DNA of 64,000 nucleotides. Origin: Novipirellula artificiosorum (GTDB lineage: Bacteria; Planctomycetota; Planctomycetia; Pirellulales; Pirellulaceae). A program made the position numbers and the translations under genes. Location of the stretch: assembly GCF_007860135.1 (NCBI RefSeq), contig NZ_SJPV01000008.1, positions 365,683-429,682 of the forward strand, in the 5' to 3' direction. Shown in pieces: positions 53,505-62,299 of this stretch (positions within the stretch are counted from its first letter, which is position 1; every line of letters begins with the position of its first letter). The notes beneath the pieces are model-generated. The model worked only from the letters and a program-made list of their open reading frames with translations. It had not been told where the DNA came from and made no database searches.

Positions 53505-56500
53505 TTATGGTTGAGATGGAACATCGGTGATGTAAACGACCCCCTCGCCACCTGGAACGAGTAAGCGATCGTTCACCTGCAGCGGTGATGACGAAATCGG
53601 TTGCCCGATGTCCGCCCTGCCCTTGATTTCGCCCGTCGCAGGATCGAAGGCTACCAGCCAACCTTCCTTTCCAGCCAACAGCATCACGTCACCCACTTGG
53701 ATGGGTGCCGCGACTGGCTCTCCTTTTGGAAGTTCCAATTCAAACCGTTGTTTTCCATCGGCACCGAAGGCTCGCAAAACGGAATCGTTGGTCACCAACA
53801 CGCAGTAATCGTTCGCTGCAACGGGCCCCCAGACGGAACGTCCATCGAGCAAGATTTTGAACGTTTCACTTAAGTCCGCGAAGCTGTGACCGACGACGAA
53901 ATCCGCTGATGGTCCTGCGACCGTGGCAACCAGCGTATCGCCGACTGCGGCGACCGGACCCAGGAACGGGTTGTCGATTTTAACCTCGTCAAGCGGGCGA
54001 ACCTGATCACCGACGCGAATGCGATAAAGAAGCTTTCGGCTATCCGCGATGACGACTTGATTGGGGTCACCCGGCAACGCCACCGGTTGGCTCCATTGCA
54101 CGATGCCTTCGGGGGCGGCAGCCGGTTGAAATGGGCTGCCCTTCATCGCTCCGGTTTGCCAATCCATCAAAACGGCTCGCCCCGTGTTGAGCGGAACAAA
54201 CAACCCGCCCCCTGCGACAATCGCCGCGTTCGCATTCTTCACCGTGTTCGGCTTTCCCGATCCAAAACCTAACTGCAAACGTCGGAGCTTTTCGCGTTTT
54301 CGCGACGGATCCAATACGATCGCTTCGCCTGAACCCGTTTGGTTGAGCATCAAGACCCGTGAATCGTCAATCCGGATGGGTTTTTCAAAACGCATCGCAA
54401 TCCCAGTCCCACCCGGGTTTTCGATCGGGCCTTGTTGCGTTGAACCCGTTGCCAACGATTCTCGATCGAGCTCAAACAACGTCGCTTGGGTCGTGATTGC
54501 GTAGAAACCACCCCCATTGGGCACGGGCGTGATCATGGCGATTGGCACTCCCACGTCCGTTCGCCAAATCTCTTGGCCCGATTTCGCGTCGGCAGCAGTC
54601 ACTCGGATGGCCGAGGTACCACGTAGCACTCGCGCGTGAACCAAGGTGTCATTGCTGGCGAAGGGTTGGCCAATGAAATTGTCCGCTGGGTACTTAAACC
54701 AATCTTGAACCACACGACCGGTATTGATTTGAAGCTCGTAACGACCAATTCGTGTTCCCGTGACCCACATTTGACTCTTGCCAACCGCCATCTGAGTCGA
54801 CGTCGGCTCGTCGTACGAGGCAACCTGTTCGGCGACCACACGAACCTGTTCGCGTTCGGCCCCGGGTTCGACTTCGAGCACCATGACTTGCCCACGGTCC
54901 GTTAACACAATCACCCGACTTCCTTGCACAATCGGTCGGATCTTGACGTTACCGGTCACTCGAATCGTGGCTTGCGCGGGTTTAAGTTCGTCGCCAGTTT
55001 TGTTGGTCCGCAAAATATGGATCCGGGCGTAATCGGATCCCGCGTTCTCAAACACGAAGAGATGTTCGTACAAGGGAACCGGTGGCACCGAAATGGTGCC
55101 CTCCGCGTGGCCGATGTAATAACTTTCCAGGCAAGAACCATCACGACTGTTGAGCACGTACAGATTGCTGTGGTTGCCGGGAAGGTAAGCACGATTGACT
55201 CGCGGATCGACCCCCGGCCCCGTGTCGAGGGGTTGGGGGATCAGCGTTGCCCATTGAGCTTCGCCCGAATCGCTATCGAGCGCCGCCAACCGCCCCGAAA
55301 CGCTCGAAACGAAAATGTCGTCGCGTTCGGCAATCGGCTCACTGAACGGCTCCCCAATTTTCGAACGCCAGCGAATCACGCCATCTTGGCCGTCGCAGCG
55401 TTGAACTTCGAGCTTCTTCGACTCGCTCAGCAGGACCCCCGACCCATCATCGAGTCGCACGGGCAAATGATCTTGGCCATAGCCGACAAATTTGCGCCAT
55501 AGCAAACGTCCCGTTTCCCCATCGAACGCCAACATCGATCCGCCCGCATCAAGGTACAAGATTTCACCGTCCAAATCGGCGGCTTCCTCTCCTTCGACGG
55601 TCGTCAACACGATCGAGCGATTGGTGCTTTCGGGCTCCGACTCATCCACGAGTTCGGGAAGATCGGTCGCAGGCTTGACCAGGGCTTGTTGAATCTCGCT
55701 CGCCTTTTGAATCAATACCATCAACCGATCGTTGTTGTACAATTCAGGGAACTCACGCAGCAAACCGAAGCGAATGTCGTAGGCTTCCTCGGTCTTTTTT
55801 TCATCAAGCATCTTCTGCATGGCTGCAACCGATTCGTCCAGCCGAATGTTGCGATTGATGTCACGGCGGACGCGGTCGCGTTCTTCGGTGACGGCTTGGA
55901 TTTTTCCGGACAACGTTGTCTTCATCGACCCGGTCATGTAGTTTGCGTTATCCATCAACGCCATTTGATCTTCCAGCCGGCCAAGCAACCGTTCTTTCTC
56001 GCTGGTGTCCTTGGCCTTGGCCGCTGCGTCCGCAATGTTCTCGGCAATGTCGACCAGCAGTGCAGCCAAGTTGCCGCGTTCTTGGTTCAAGCCCGGTTCC
56101 TGCTCGATCGGTGGCAGCTTCTCCTTTGCCAGATCAAGGGCACGCGTCGGATCGGACATGGTTTCGGCACGATACAATTCGATCATCACCAATCGCGTCC
56201 GAGCAAGTGACGAGTACTGGTTCCCGTCACCAAAGGTATCGATGAACCCAAGGTAACGTTCTTGAGCGGGAACGAAATTCTGGGCATCGTACAAACCGTT
56301 GGCTTCGCTGATGTACTCGTCCGCGCTTTGCCGAGTCAGCATGAAATACAAGCCAACGAACGAAAGCAGCAGTGCGATAATGATCCCGGCATAGCCATAG
56401 ATCTTGAACGAGTCCCAAACCGATTTATGCTGCATCGGTTTGTGCTTTTGACGCACAGGCCGTGACGGGGGTGGTACGTCGGCTGCGGGGATTGATTCGG

Positions 56501-56849
56501 CGGCAACCGGCTGGGCAACCGGTTCGGCGTAAACTTCCGCGACCGGTTCAGCTTCGGCAACGGCTTCGACCACTTCTTCCTCATCGTCCTCGGGGACGAT
56601 TCCCAAGTCGTCAAAGCCAGCTGCGGCCTCTTCGGATTCCTCCTCCTCCTCGTATTCACCGCTACGGATTTCGCCAATCAACTTGGTCGCTTGATAACGT
56701 GTCAGTTGGCCGTTGTCGACCAACAACTTTGCGACCGCCTCAGGCGTCACACGCGTCCCCTGCTCAAGCTGTTCACGCAGCGCTTCGATGATTTCCTGAT
56801 CGAGCAGTCCGCGGCGTTCGAGCCGATCGATCAATTCGTTTGCAAGCAT
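53505..56849 (-). CDS. Membrane-anchored PQQ-type beta-propeller protein
   Basis: An 1114-residue protein. Residues 1-62 are helical with LLVDNGQLTRYQATKLIGE; 65-93 are very acidic; a span lies at about 150-171 (IYGYAGIIIALLLSFVGLYF). Residues 175-400 are TPR-like/coiled helices. Residues 410-1110 form repeated PQQ-like beta-propeller blades, recognisable from repeats of the type AFDGETGRLLW, ALDSDSGEAQWA, AFDPATGEI. Such propellers act as assembly scaffolds, as BamB does. It follows the zinc-ribbon ExbD by 65 bases and precedes the binding protein by 19, so it is a core member of the cluster. Confidence 0.85.
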   Translation of the reverse strand: MLANELIDRLERRGLLDQEIIEALREQLEQGTRVTPEAVAKLLVDNGQLTRYQATKLIGEIRSGEYEEEEESEEAAAGFDDLGIVPEDDEEEVVEAVAEAEPVAEVYAEPVAQPVAAESIPAADVPPPSRPVRQKHKPMQHKSVWDSFKIYGYAGIIIALLLSFVGLYFMLTRQSADEYISEANGLYDAQNFVPAQERYLGFIDTFGDGNQYSSLARTRLVMIELYRAETMSDPTRALDLAKEKLPPIEQEPGLNQERGNLAALLVDIAENIADAAAKAKDTSEKERLLGRLEDQMALMDNANYMTGSMKTTLSGKIQAVTEERDRVRRDINRNIRLDESVAAMQKMLDEKKTEEAYDIRFGLLREFPELYNNDRLMVLIQKASEIQQALVKPATDLPELVDESEPESTNRSIVLTTVEGEEAADLDGEILYLDAGGSMLAFDGETGRLLWRKFVGYGQDHLPVRLDDGSGVLLSESKKLEVQRCDGQDGVIRWRSKIGEPFSEPIAERDDIFVSSVSGRLAALDSDSGEAQWATLIPQPLDTGPGVDPRVNRAYLPGNHSNLYVLNSRDGSCLESYYIGHAEGTISVPPVPLYEHLFVFENAGSDYARIHILRTNKTGDELKPAQATIRVTGNVKIRPIVQGSRVIVLTDRGQVMVLEVEPGAEREQVRVVAEQVASYDEPTSTQMAVGKSQMWVTGTRIGRYELQINTGRVVQDWFKYPADNFIGQPFASNDTLVHARVLRGTSAIRVTAADAKSGQEIWRTDVGVPIAMITPVPNGGGFYAITTQATLFELDRESLATGSTQQGPIENPGGTGIAMRFEKPIRIDDSRVLMLNQTGSGEAIVLDPSRKREKLRRLQLGFGSGKPNTVKNANAAIVAGGGLFVPLNTGRAVLMDWQTGAMKGSPFQPAAAPEGIVQWSQPVALPGDPNQVVIADSRKLLYRIRVGDQVRPLDEVKIDNPFLGPVAAVGDTLVATVAGPSADFVVGHSFADLSETFKILLDGRSVWGPVAANDYCVLVTNDSVLRAFGADGKQRFELELPKGEPVAAPIQVGDVMLLAGKEGWLVAFDPATGEIKGRADIGQPISSSPLQVNDRLLVPGGEGVVYITDVPSQP

Positions 56850-56914
56850 GTTCTAAAGTAGTTTCAGTGGATGAGAATGAATTTGCGATAGAGAGAAGCA
56901 CGTCAAGCGTTGGG

Positions 56915-57640
56915 TTAATCAAACTCCTCGACCTGCATCACTTTCAGTTCCGTGAATCCTGCGATCGTGCCCGCATCCATGGCGTCGACAAGGTATCGTA
57001 GTTTTGCCAATTCATGAACCTTGATATTGAGCGTCATGCCCTCGTTGACGGCCGTCATCGCTTCGCGAAGTGCGAGTGTTAAATTCTGTTTGCCTGGCGT
57101 TTCGCGTTCCCAATCGACCGCCAAGACCAAGAAGGATCCTCGTTCATCGACTTGGACTTCCACCGAATCGAGCGGATCGTCGATATCTTCTTTCGGCGTC
57201 ACGCTGGCCTGGTCCGTTTGTTGCCGAGGCATCTCAATGGATTTCTGCAAGCTAAAACTGGCGGTCACCATAAAGAAGATCAGCAACAGGAATGTCACAT
57301 CGACCATCGGGGTCATGTCGAGGTCTTCGGTTTCCCGTGGCTTGCGGCGAGGAACTTGGTCGCTGTCTTCGTCGTCCGCCAAGACGGGCGTCGAGCCCGT
57401 TGCGAAGACAGGAATCGAAACCGATTCCACCGGCACCGCGGAGACCGGTTCCTCTTCGATGGCATCAACGATTTCGTCAAAGTCCTCCGTTTCTGAGGGG
57501 ATCGCCGCCAGCACCGCCTGATCGGCTTCGGGCACGTGCACGGCGGTGTCACAGTGCGGACACCGGACGCGACGTCCGGCCAAACGATCATTCACATTGT
57601 GAACACTGCCGCACTGGAGACATTCAACTTGAATTGCCAT
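56915..57640 (-). CDS. ExbD/TolR-family protein with N-terminal zinc finger
   Basis: A 241-residue ExbD/TolR protein with an extra N-terminus. Residues 7-30 hold C7/C10 and C27/C30 (VECLQCGSVHNVNDRL, then RCPHC), an MJ0042-like zinc ribbon in the cytoplasm. Residues 35-105 are an acidic linker. The membrane span near 110-131 has DMTPMVDVTFLLLIFF with the proton-path aspartate. Residues 135-241 are the periplasmic domain. It forms the stator-rotor motor with ExbB. Only 3 bases separate it from the other ExbD gene, so they are co-translated. A zinc ribbon on ExbD is unusual. Confidence 0.88.
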   Translation of the reverse strand: MAIQVECLQCGSVHNVNDRLAGRRVRCPHCDTAVHVPEADQAVLAAIPSETEDFDEIVDAIEEEPVSAVPVESVSIPVFATGSTPVLADDEDSDQVPRRKPRETEDLDMTPMVDVTFLLLIFFMVTASFSLQKSIEMPRQQTDQASVTPKEDIDDPLDSVEVQVDERGSFLVLAVDWERETPGKQNLTLALREAMTAVNEGMTLNIKVHELAKLRYLVDAMDAGTIAGFTELKVMQVEEFD

Positions 57641-57643
57641 CGT

Positions 57644-58150
57644 CTAATCCTCCTTCACCGCGATGTAGGTTTGTTCGATGTCCTCGAACGCATCGCCGAT
57701 GACCTTTTGGATACGTGTCACTTGCCCCACTTGAACATCTTTGTCCCCAAGAATCATCACGTGGTTCTTATTGCGGCCCTCCGACTTTTCAAGTTCATTC
57801 GTGACGTAATCGACAATTTCCGATGCTTGCGTCGCTTCATCACGACTGAACTGGGAACCATCCAATCGCTTGACGATCACTTCGTCGGCACCGCCCGGTT
57901 CGATAAAAATCACAGCCGAATCCTTTGCGGAAACGGCTAAACCATGTTCGGCTTCGGGGATCGTTCCAATTTGTGTCGGGTCCATTCTGGAGGCAACGAC
58001 AAAGAAAATCAAAAGCAAAAAGACGATGTCGATCATCGGCGTGATGTCCATCTCTTCTTCATCACGCTTGGCGCGTGGCAGATGAAAGTCCTCTTCCTCG
58101 TTGTCGTCTTGGTCGATCAGCGAAGGATCGGTCAGTGGTGCACTGCTCAT
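57644..58150 (-). CDS. ExbD/TolR-family biopolymer transport protein
   Basis: A 168-residue ExbD/TolR protein. Residues 1-35 are acidic and cytoplasmic, followed by EMDITPMIDIVFLLLIFF with the conserved proton-carrying Asp (D41) at the start of the span (about 39-54). The periplasmic domain runs to residue 168 and includes GDKDVQVGQVTRIQKVI. With ExbB it converts proton flux to motion. It follows exbB by 13 bases and precedes the second ExbD by 3, so two different ExbD proteins are produced from one transcript. Confidence 0.94.
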   Translation of the reverse strand: MSSAPLTDPSLIDQDDNEEEDFHLPRAKRDEEEMDITPMIDIVFLLLIFFVVASRMDPTQIGTIPEAEHGLAVSAKDSAVIFIEPGGADEVIVKRLDGSQFSRDEATQASEIVDYVTNELEKSEGRNKNHVMILGDKDVQVGQVTRIQKVIGDAFEDIEQTYIAVKED

Positions 58151-58163
58151 GGTATTTCGGCCC

Positions 58164-58883
58164 CTACTTGGGTGATTGCATCGCCGAGGATGCGGTGGGG
58201 TCGGTGGATGCCGCCGCTACCGGTGCATTTGCTTGGTTCGGGTTTCGCGACAAGGCTTCGCGGAAAACGGTCATGAAGCGGCCCAGCCCCGATCCGACCA
58301 GATCTTCCATCTTGGCGATACGAATGTTGACGTTGGCGGTCAAAATCATCAGCGGGACGGCAATCGCCAACCCACACGCTGTCGTTCGCAGCGCGATGTT
58401 GATGTTACCGGCCAAGTCGGAGGGGTTCACGTTCGCCGACGACGCCAAGGTATTGAATGCTCCCATCATCCCGAATACGGTCCCGAACAGCCCAATCATC
58501 GGAGCGGACTTGATCACGGTGCTGACCCAGCTCAGCCGATACTCCAAGTCGCTCATCACGTCGCGTTGGAAGCGGTCCATCACGAATTGTCGGGCTCGTT
58601 TGTAGCCGAGATCACGGTGGTGCATCGCCATTTCGACGATTTGAGGGATCGCACGGGCATCCCCGTCACAGTATTCCGCGACCCCTTCAAAATCACCTGC
58701 CGTCACCATCTGCTCCACGTCATCCATAAAGACATCTTGTTCGTCTTCATTCTTAAATCGTTTCTGGCTCACGCGGGTCCAGACCACCACGATGCAATAC
58801 AGTCCCCACAGGGCCACGCCCGCAAGTGCGCCGTAGGTGGCGAAGGAAATGACGTCAAAAACAGTTAAAGCGGCAAAGAGCAT
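58164..58883 (-). CDS. ExbB/TolQ/MotA-family proton channel
   Basis: The 239-residue channel subunit of the motor. The first span is at about residues 11-35; the large cytoplasmic loop follows, with GVAEYCDGDARAIPQI and RDLGYKRARQFVMDRF. Two more spans contain SAPMIGLFGTVFGMMGAFN and ALRTTACGLAIAVPLMILT, the conserved pore segments with threonine in place. The start is ATG 58883, which gives the standard N-terminus; the frame is open to 58943. It is the first gene of the 48693-58883 unit and likely uses a promoter in the 350-base gap upstream. Confidence 0.94.
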   Translation of the reverse strand: MLFAALTVFDVISFATYGALAGVALWGLYCIVVVWTRVSQKRFKNEDEQDVFMDDVEQMVTAGDFEGVAEYCDGDARAIPQIVEMAMHHRDLGYKRARQFVMDRFQRDVMSDLEYRLSWVSTVIKSAPMIGLFGTVFGMMGAFNTLASSANVNPSDLAGNINIALRTTACGLAIAVPLMILTANVNIRIAKMEDLVGSGLGRFMTVFREALSRNPNQANAPVAAASTDPTASSAMQSPK

Positions 58884-59232
58884 CGAGAATCTCTTCTTTC
58901 GAGTGCGAAAGATAAGGGGAAACGAGAGACGAAAACACGGCAAGCCAACGCGGCCCTGCCACGAACAGGCGGGGCCGTTCTAACAAGAATTACCCAGCAA
59001 GGACGTGAATTCCAGCCATATCCTAACGAATGGAAGCTTTTTTGGGGCGAGGACAACGCAACAATTCTTGTTGAAAAACCAATCCAAGGTGGATTTGTAA
59101 GAGTCCGACGATTTGTTCGAGCTTGATGGGAGGTGGCAGCCTACTTCGGTGATCCGTCGAAAGTCTTGCCCACAACGATTTTGTCGCTGAGCGGCTGATC
59201 ACCCATCGCGAACAAGCCGACCAACGTTTTGA
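58884..59232. other. Gap before exbB with strong stem and shifted coding tail
   Basis: The minus-strand gap between the anchor protein and exbB. A 10-bp stem with 7-base loop at 58951-58977 (CGGCCCTGCC/GGCGGGGCCG, one T-G pair) lies 68 bases before exbB, without a tight T run, so it is more likely an RNA processing or attenuation stem than a full terminator. The part 59141-59232 is coding-like in the minus-one frame of the upstream gene. Confidence 0.55.
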
Positions 59233-59254
59233 CTATCGGACCTTCCTCGATTTT
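59141..59254 (-). other. Likely frameshifted C-terminal tail of the anchor protein
   Basis: The upstream gene ends in frame at TAG 59235-59233. If reading slips back one base at the AAAA run 59254-59251, translation continues as IEEGPIVKTLVGLFAMGDQ and PLSDKIVVGKTFDGSPK to TAG 59143-59141. The extra 36 codons look coding. Either programmed minus-one slippage or a one-base deletion is the reading. No start codon sits in the shifted frame after its upstream TGA, so it is not an independent gene with a normal start. Confidence 0.5.
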
Positions 59255-60171
59255 CGGTAACGCTGGTCAATCACTTCGAACTTGAATCCGTTGCCATCCG
59301 CCTTACTTTCGAAGATCGTCTTTGCAACTTCGGTGATCGATGGGTGTCCCTTTGCGGTCGCATACTCGATCTCGATTTGGGCAAGCTGGTTTTCAAGCTG
59401 TTCGGGGATGAACTTTAACATTTGCCGGTTTGGCAGGGGGATTGCGGCTTTTTGAAGCAGCTGGCGGTCGTACTGCATCAAGGGGCTGGGCGTGGTCCAC
59501 ATGAAATACAGCCGCTTTTCGTTCTCGGTGTCTACAATTCGACGTTTTTGCGGGGATCCCGCTAGGTTGCCTGCGACATCGACCCCTTGGATGGAACCGC
59601 CAATGGCACCGAGTTCAATCTTGTAGAAATCAAGCTGGCCGGCATAGTTCGCCAAACTGGTGGCATTGAAATTCAATCGCCACCGTTCGCCTCGCGGCAC
59701 GATGTCCGCCCCTTCCCCCATCGGTCCCGGCGGGCGGCTGTCGCCACGCCCCGACCCCAGCGTGTCCCCCGACAAGCTGGTGTTCATGGTGTCGAGCGAG
59801 GCGGCGATGTTGCTGATCGCATCGGTGACCGCCTGGATCGTGTCTTGTAGCGTTGGTTCAAGCAGTTCTTCCACCTCTTCGGCACCCGGCGGCTCAAAGT
59901 CCCGCTCGAAGCCTTCGGCATTTTCACCACGACCCGCGGGGTTTTCAATGATCGGCTTGATCGGCTTGGGCGGGAACTCCAACCGGCTGAAGACCCAGAT
60001 CAAAAACATCATCAACACAAAGGTGCCGATGAACAAGATCAACGCCATGAACAAACTCGTCACCGCGTCAAAGCGACTGGTGCGCAGCTTTTCACGCTCC
60101 AGCAAACGTTCGGTCCGACGCTGATCGATCGATTCGGTTGGCTGCTCGTCGGTTTGGACGCCGGAAGACAT
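59233..60171 (-). CDS. Single-span TolA/TonB-like anchor protein of the Exb cluster
   Basis: A 312-residue protein. Residues 1-36 are cytoplasmic and charged, one span covers about 37-61 (LFMALILFIGTFVLMMFLIW), then a Pro-rich stretch (FPPKPIKPIIENPAG), an acidic region with helices (VEELLEPTLQDTIQAVTDAI), and a C-terminal alpha/beta domain (WRLNFNATSLANYAGQLDFY, then VAKTIFESK). The layout resembles TolA or TonB: anchor, extended linker, periplasmic domain. It sits 100 bases after the toroid gene and 350 before exbB. The reading frame probably ends too early: see the shifted tail at 59141-59254. Confidence 0.68.
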   Translation of the reverse strand: MSSGVQTDEQPTESIDQRRTERLLEREKLRTSRFDAVTSLFMALILFIGTFVLMMFLIWVFSRLEFPPKPIKPIIENPAGRGENAEGFERDFEPPGAEEVEELLEPTLQDTIQAVTDAISNIAASLDTMNTSLSGDTLGSGRGDSRPPGPMGEGADIVPRGERWRLNFNATSLANYAGQLDFYKIELGAIGGSIQGVDVAGNLAGSPQKRRIVDTENEKRLYFMWTTPSPLMQYDRQLLQKAAIPLPNRQMLKFIPEQLENQLAQIEIEYATAKGHPSITEVAKTIFESKADGNGFKFEVIDQRYRKSRKVR

Positions 60172-60270
60172 CGTTGGCCTGTGTTTTTTAGAAGGGAATG
60201 GGTTGGTGGACCGGGCGTGAGCCGGCCTTGCAGTCCGTCAAGGTTCGTCAACGCGAACCCTGCGTGAAGA

Positions 60271-62007
60271 CTACAAATCGTAATCCAGGAACACGTATCC
60301 GGGGTCCATTCGGCGGTACCAAGCTCGCCACTGACGTTGGGCCTCGGTCACGTCGGCTGGGGTCGCCTCATCCGGCATCCCGAATCCTTCGAACCGTCGT
60401 GAGATGAACCGCAGTCCGTCGCGAGCATACCGTGGCACCATCGGATCGGGATCGGTGAGTGCGAAAATCAGCGTCGGAACCACGCGTGGATCGTCACTTT
60501 GGCCGAGCAACCGGGCCGCAACCCGGCGTGCCTGCCACGATTGGCTGCCGCGGACCAAGCGTTCCATTCGGTCGATTTGGGCCGCTCGCTGTTTCGGATC
60601 GGTTGCCAATTTTAGGTTTTCGGGAATCGATTTGCCTTCGATCTGGTCCGCCCCATCGGATTCCAGCAACGCCAACATCGAATTGACCTCCGCCGCGACC
60701 GGTTTACCCTTGATCTGGGTCCCATCGACGGTGATTTGAGTCGTGTCTTTTGGCAAATCTCGGCTGCCAGCCAAGGATCCGCTGCTGCTCAGCGCGATGG
60801 CTTTTTGCGTGCTTCGAATCAGGAACAGGACGGCAAAGGACGTTTCCACCGAACTCGTCACATAGGAAGTCCAACCCCCGTCGGGCCGCTCGGTCGATTT
60901 CAAGTACTCCACGCCCGACAAGAACCAAGGGGGGCTTGGATCCGGCTTTTTTCCCAACGCAACCTCGCGAAAACTCTCGTATCGTTCGAGCGAGTAGAGT
61001 TGGTAGTAGGGCCACTGGGATCTCAGCTTGCCCGGGTCGGGCGAGTTTGAGCTGAGGTAGGATTGGCAATTCTCAATCGCCGACAACAGCGGGGCTCCCG
61101 AGACGGACGGTCGGCGAACATTTCGGTTTCCGAGTTCGTCATCCGGGATGTAAAGTTTCACCGCTTTGGGGAGCCCGGGGATTTTGGGGTCATTCCCTGA
61201 CAAGGCATCACCCCAGACCCGCAAAATATCGGCGCCAATTAGCAGTGCACTCCCGCCTGCGACCGCCATCGATGCCGTAACCCCTTGTTGACGAATCCGG
61301 GTTCCGGGGACTCGGGGTTCTTCGCCTTGGTAAGGCCATCCCCCCTCCACATCCTGGACCCGCATCAACCACGCCAGCGTTCGTGGCACGGTGTCGTAGT
61401 CGATCCGGACGCCGGAATGATCCATCGTCCACAGGGCCAGCATCGCATACTGTGTTTGGGAGACGTCGCCGGTTTTTTCGTGATAATAGCCATAGCCGCC
61501 GCTCGGGTATTGGATGCGTTTCAGGAAATTGGCGATCTTTTCCAATTCGCTGCGATATTGGTTTTTGTCGACTTCGGCAAACAGCATCGCAGCAACGCTG
61601 ACGGTGTAGACGGTCTTGCTGATATCTCCGCCGGGGTCTTCTTCGCCTAATTTGGTGAGCAGCGTTTTTGCGGAAGCAATCCCCTGCTGGACGACGGGGT
61701 GATTGGGATTGTGTTTGACTTTCATGTGGGCGTAGCCGATCAACGCATGCTCGCCATACCCCCCGGCCTGAACTCCCGCAAACCCGTACCGCGTACTTTG
61801 TTGGTAGTTGTCCTCGATGTGCTTGATACCGCGATCGACCAGTCTTTGGACGTCGGGATTGTCGAATTCCGCATCCACCTGAGGCGTCGTGAAGACGCAG
61901 CACGCGGCGGCCAATGCAGCGCAGAGCAGGAATCGGACGTTGGGGGCGGTCCTGCGGTCGTCGCCGCAAATGGCCCGGCGGGCAAAGCCCCAGCGAACTT
62001 TGAACAT
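60271..62007 (-). CDS. Secreted alpha/alpha-toroid protein with HEAT-like C-terminus
   Basis: A 578-residue exported protein from ATG 62007 with a signal peptide (FLLCAALAAACCVFTT, cut near VDAEFDN). Repeats such as RIQYPSGGYGYYHEKTG and PDGGWTSYVTSSVETSFAVL follow the prenyltransferase/squalene-cyclase toroid pattern (residues 45-470), but the catalytic DxDD motif of cyclases is not seen, so it is unlikely to be a cyclase. Residues 490-560 contain HEAT-like repeats (WQARRVAARLLGQSDDPRVV). The frame is open to 62196, across a tRNA gene, so that upstream part is rejected. It heads the transcript on the minus strand, divergent from tRNA-Phe. Confidence 0.78.
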   Translation of the reverse strand: MFKVRWGFARRAICGDDRRTAPNVRFLLCAALAAACCVFTTPQVDAEFDNPDVQRLVDRGIKHIEDNYQQSTRYGFAGVQAGGYGEHALIGYAHMKVKHNPNHPVVQQGIASAKTLLTKLGEEDPGGDISKTVYTVSVAAMLFAEVDKNQYRSELEKIANFLKRIQYPSGGYGYYHEKTGDVSQTQYAMLALWTMDHSGVRIDYDTVPRTLAWLMRVQDVEGGWPYQGEEPRVPGTRIRQQGVTASMAVAGGSALLIGADILRVWGDALSGNDPKIPGLPKAVKLYIPDDELGNRNVRRPSVSGAPLLSAIENCQSYLSSNSPDPGKLRSQWPYYQLYSLERYESFREVALGKKPDPSPPWFLSGVEYLKSTERPDGGWTSYVTSSVETSFAVLFLIRSTQKAIALSSSGSLAGSRDLPKDTTQITVDGTQIKGKPVAAEVNSMLALLESDGADQIEGKSIPENLKLATDPKQRAAQIDRMERLVRGSQSWQARRVAARLLGQSDDPRVVPTLIFALTDPDPMVPRYARDGLRFISRRFEGFGMPDEATPADVTEAQRQWRAWYRRMDPGYVFLDYDL

Positions 62008-62169
62008 GGCAGAAGGGTCTTGTTCGAGGACGAGAACGACGGCACGTTTCAAGGCGACGTGGACTCCTTTTTTCTTTTTTCGTCGAACTTCATCATACCC
62101 TTGCACGAATAGGATGGAAGATAGTAACCTTTGCGATAGGGGAAACGAAATTGATTTCGGTTCCCGTTT

Positions 62170-62242
62170 GGTCAGATAGCTCAGTTGGTAGAGCACGGCC
62201 CTGAAAAGGCCGGTGTCCGCGGTTCGAGCCCGCGTCTGACCA
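62170..62242 (+). tRNA. tRNA-Phe (anticodon GAA)
   Basis: Cloverleaf of 73 bases. Acceptor GGTCAGA pairs with TCTGACC, discriminator A at 62242. D arm GCTC...GAGC with loop AGTTGGTA. The anticodon stem CGGCC/GGCCG encloses loop CTGAAAA, giving anticodon GAA. The variable loop is TGTC-like and the T arm has GGTTCGAGCC. The CCA end is not encoded (CTA follows). Divergent from the toroid gene and 58 bases before the exporter permease. Confidence 0.97.
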
Positions 62243-62299
62243 CTACCTTCTGCCTATGGCCCGTCGCCACGGAGTTTTGCTCCCTCCTCGCACCGCTAT

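Noticed and set aside
58982..59072. 10-bp inverted repeat AACAAGAATT/AATTCTTGTT
   Set aside because: AT-rich, far apart and short; easily due to chance.
60271..62007. Squalene-hopene cyclase
   Set aside because: Toroid repeats are present but the DxDD catalytic motif is not, and an export signal is present.
62008..62196. N-terminal extension of the toroid protein
   Set aside because: It would run across the divergent tRNA-Phe and has no signal-peptide character; the ATG at 62007 gives a clean signal peptide.
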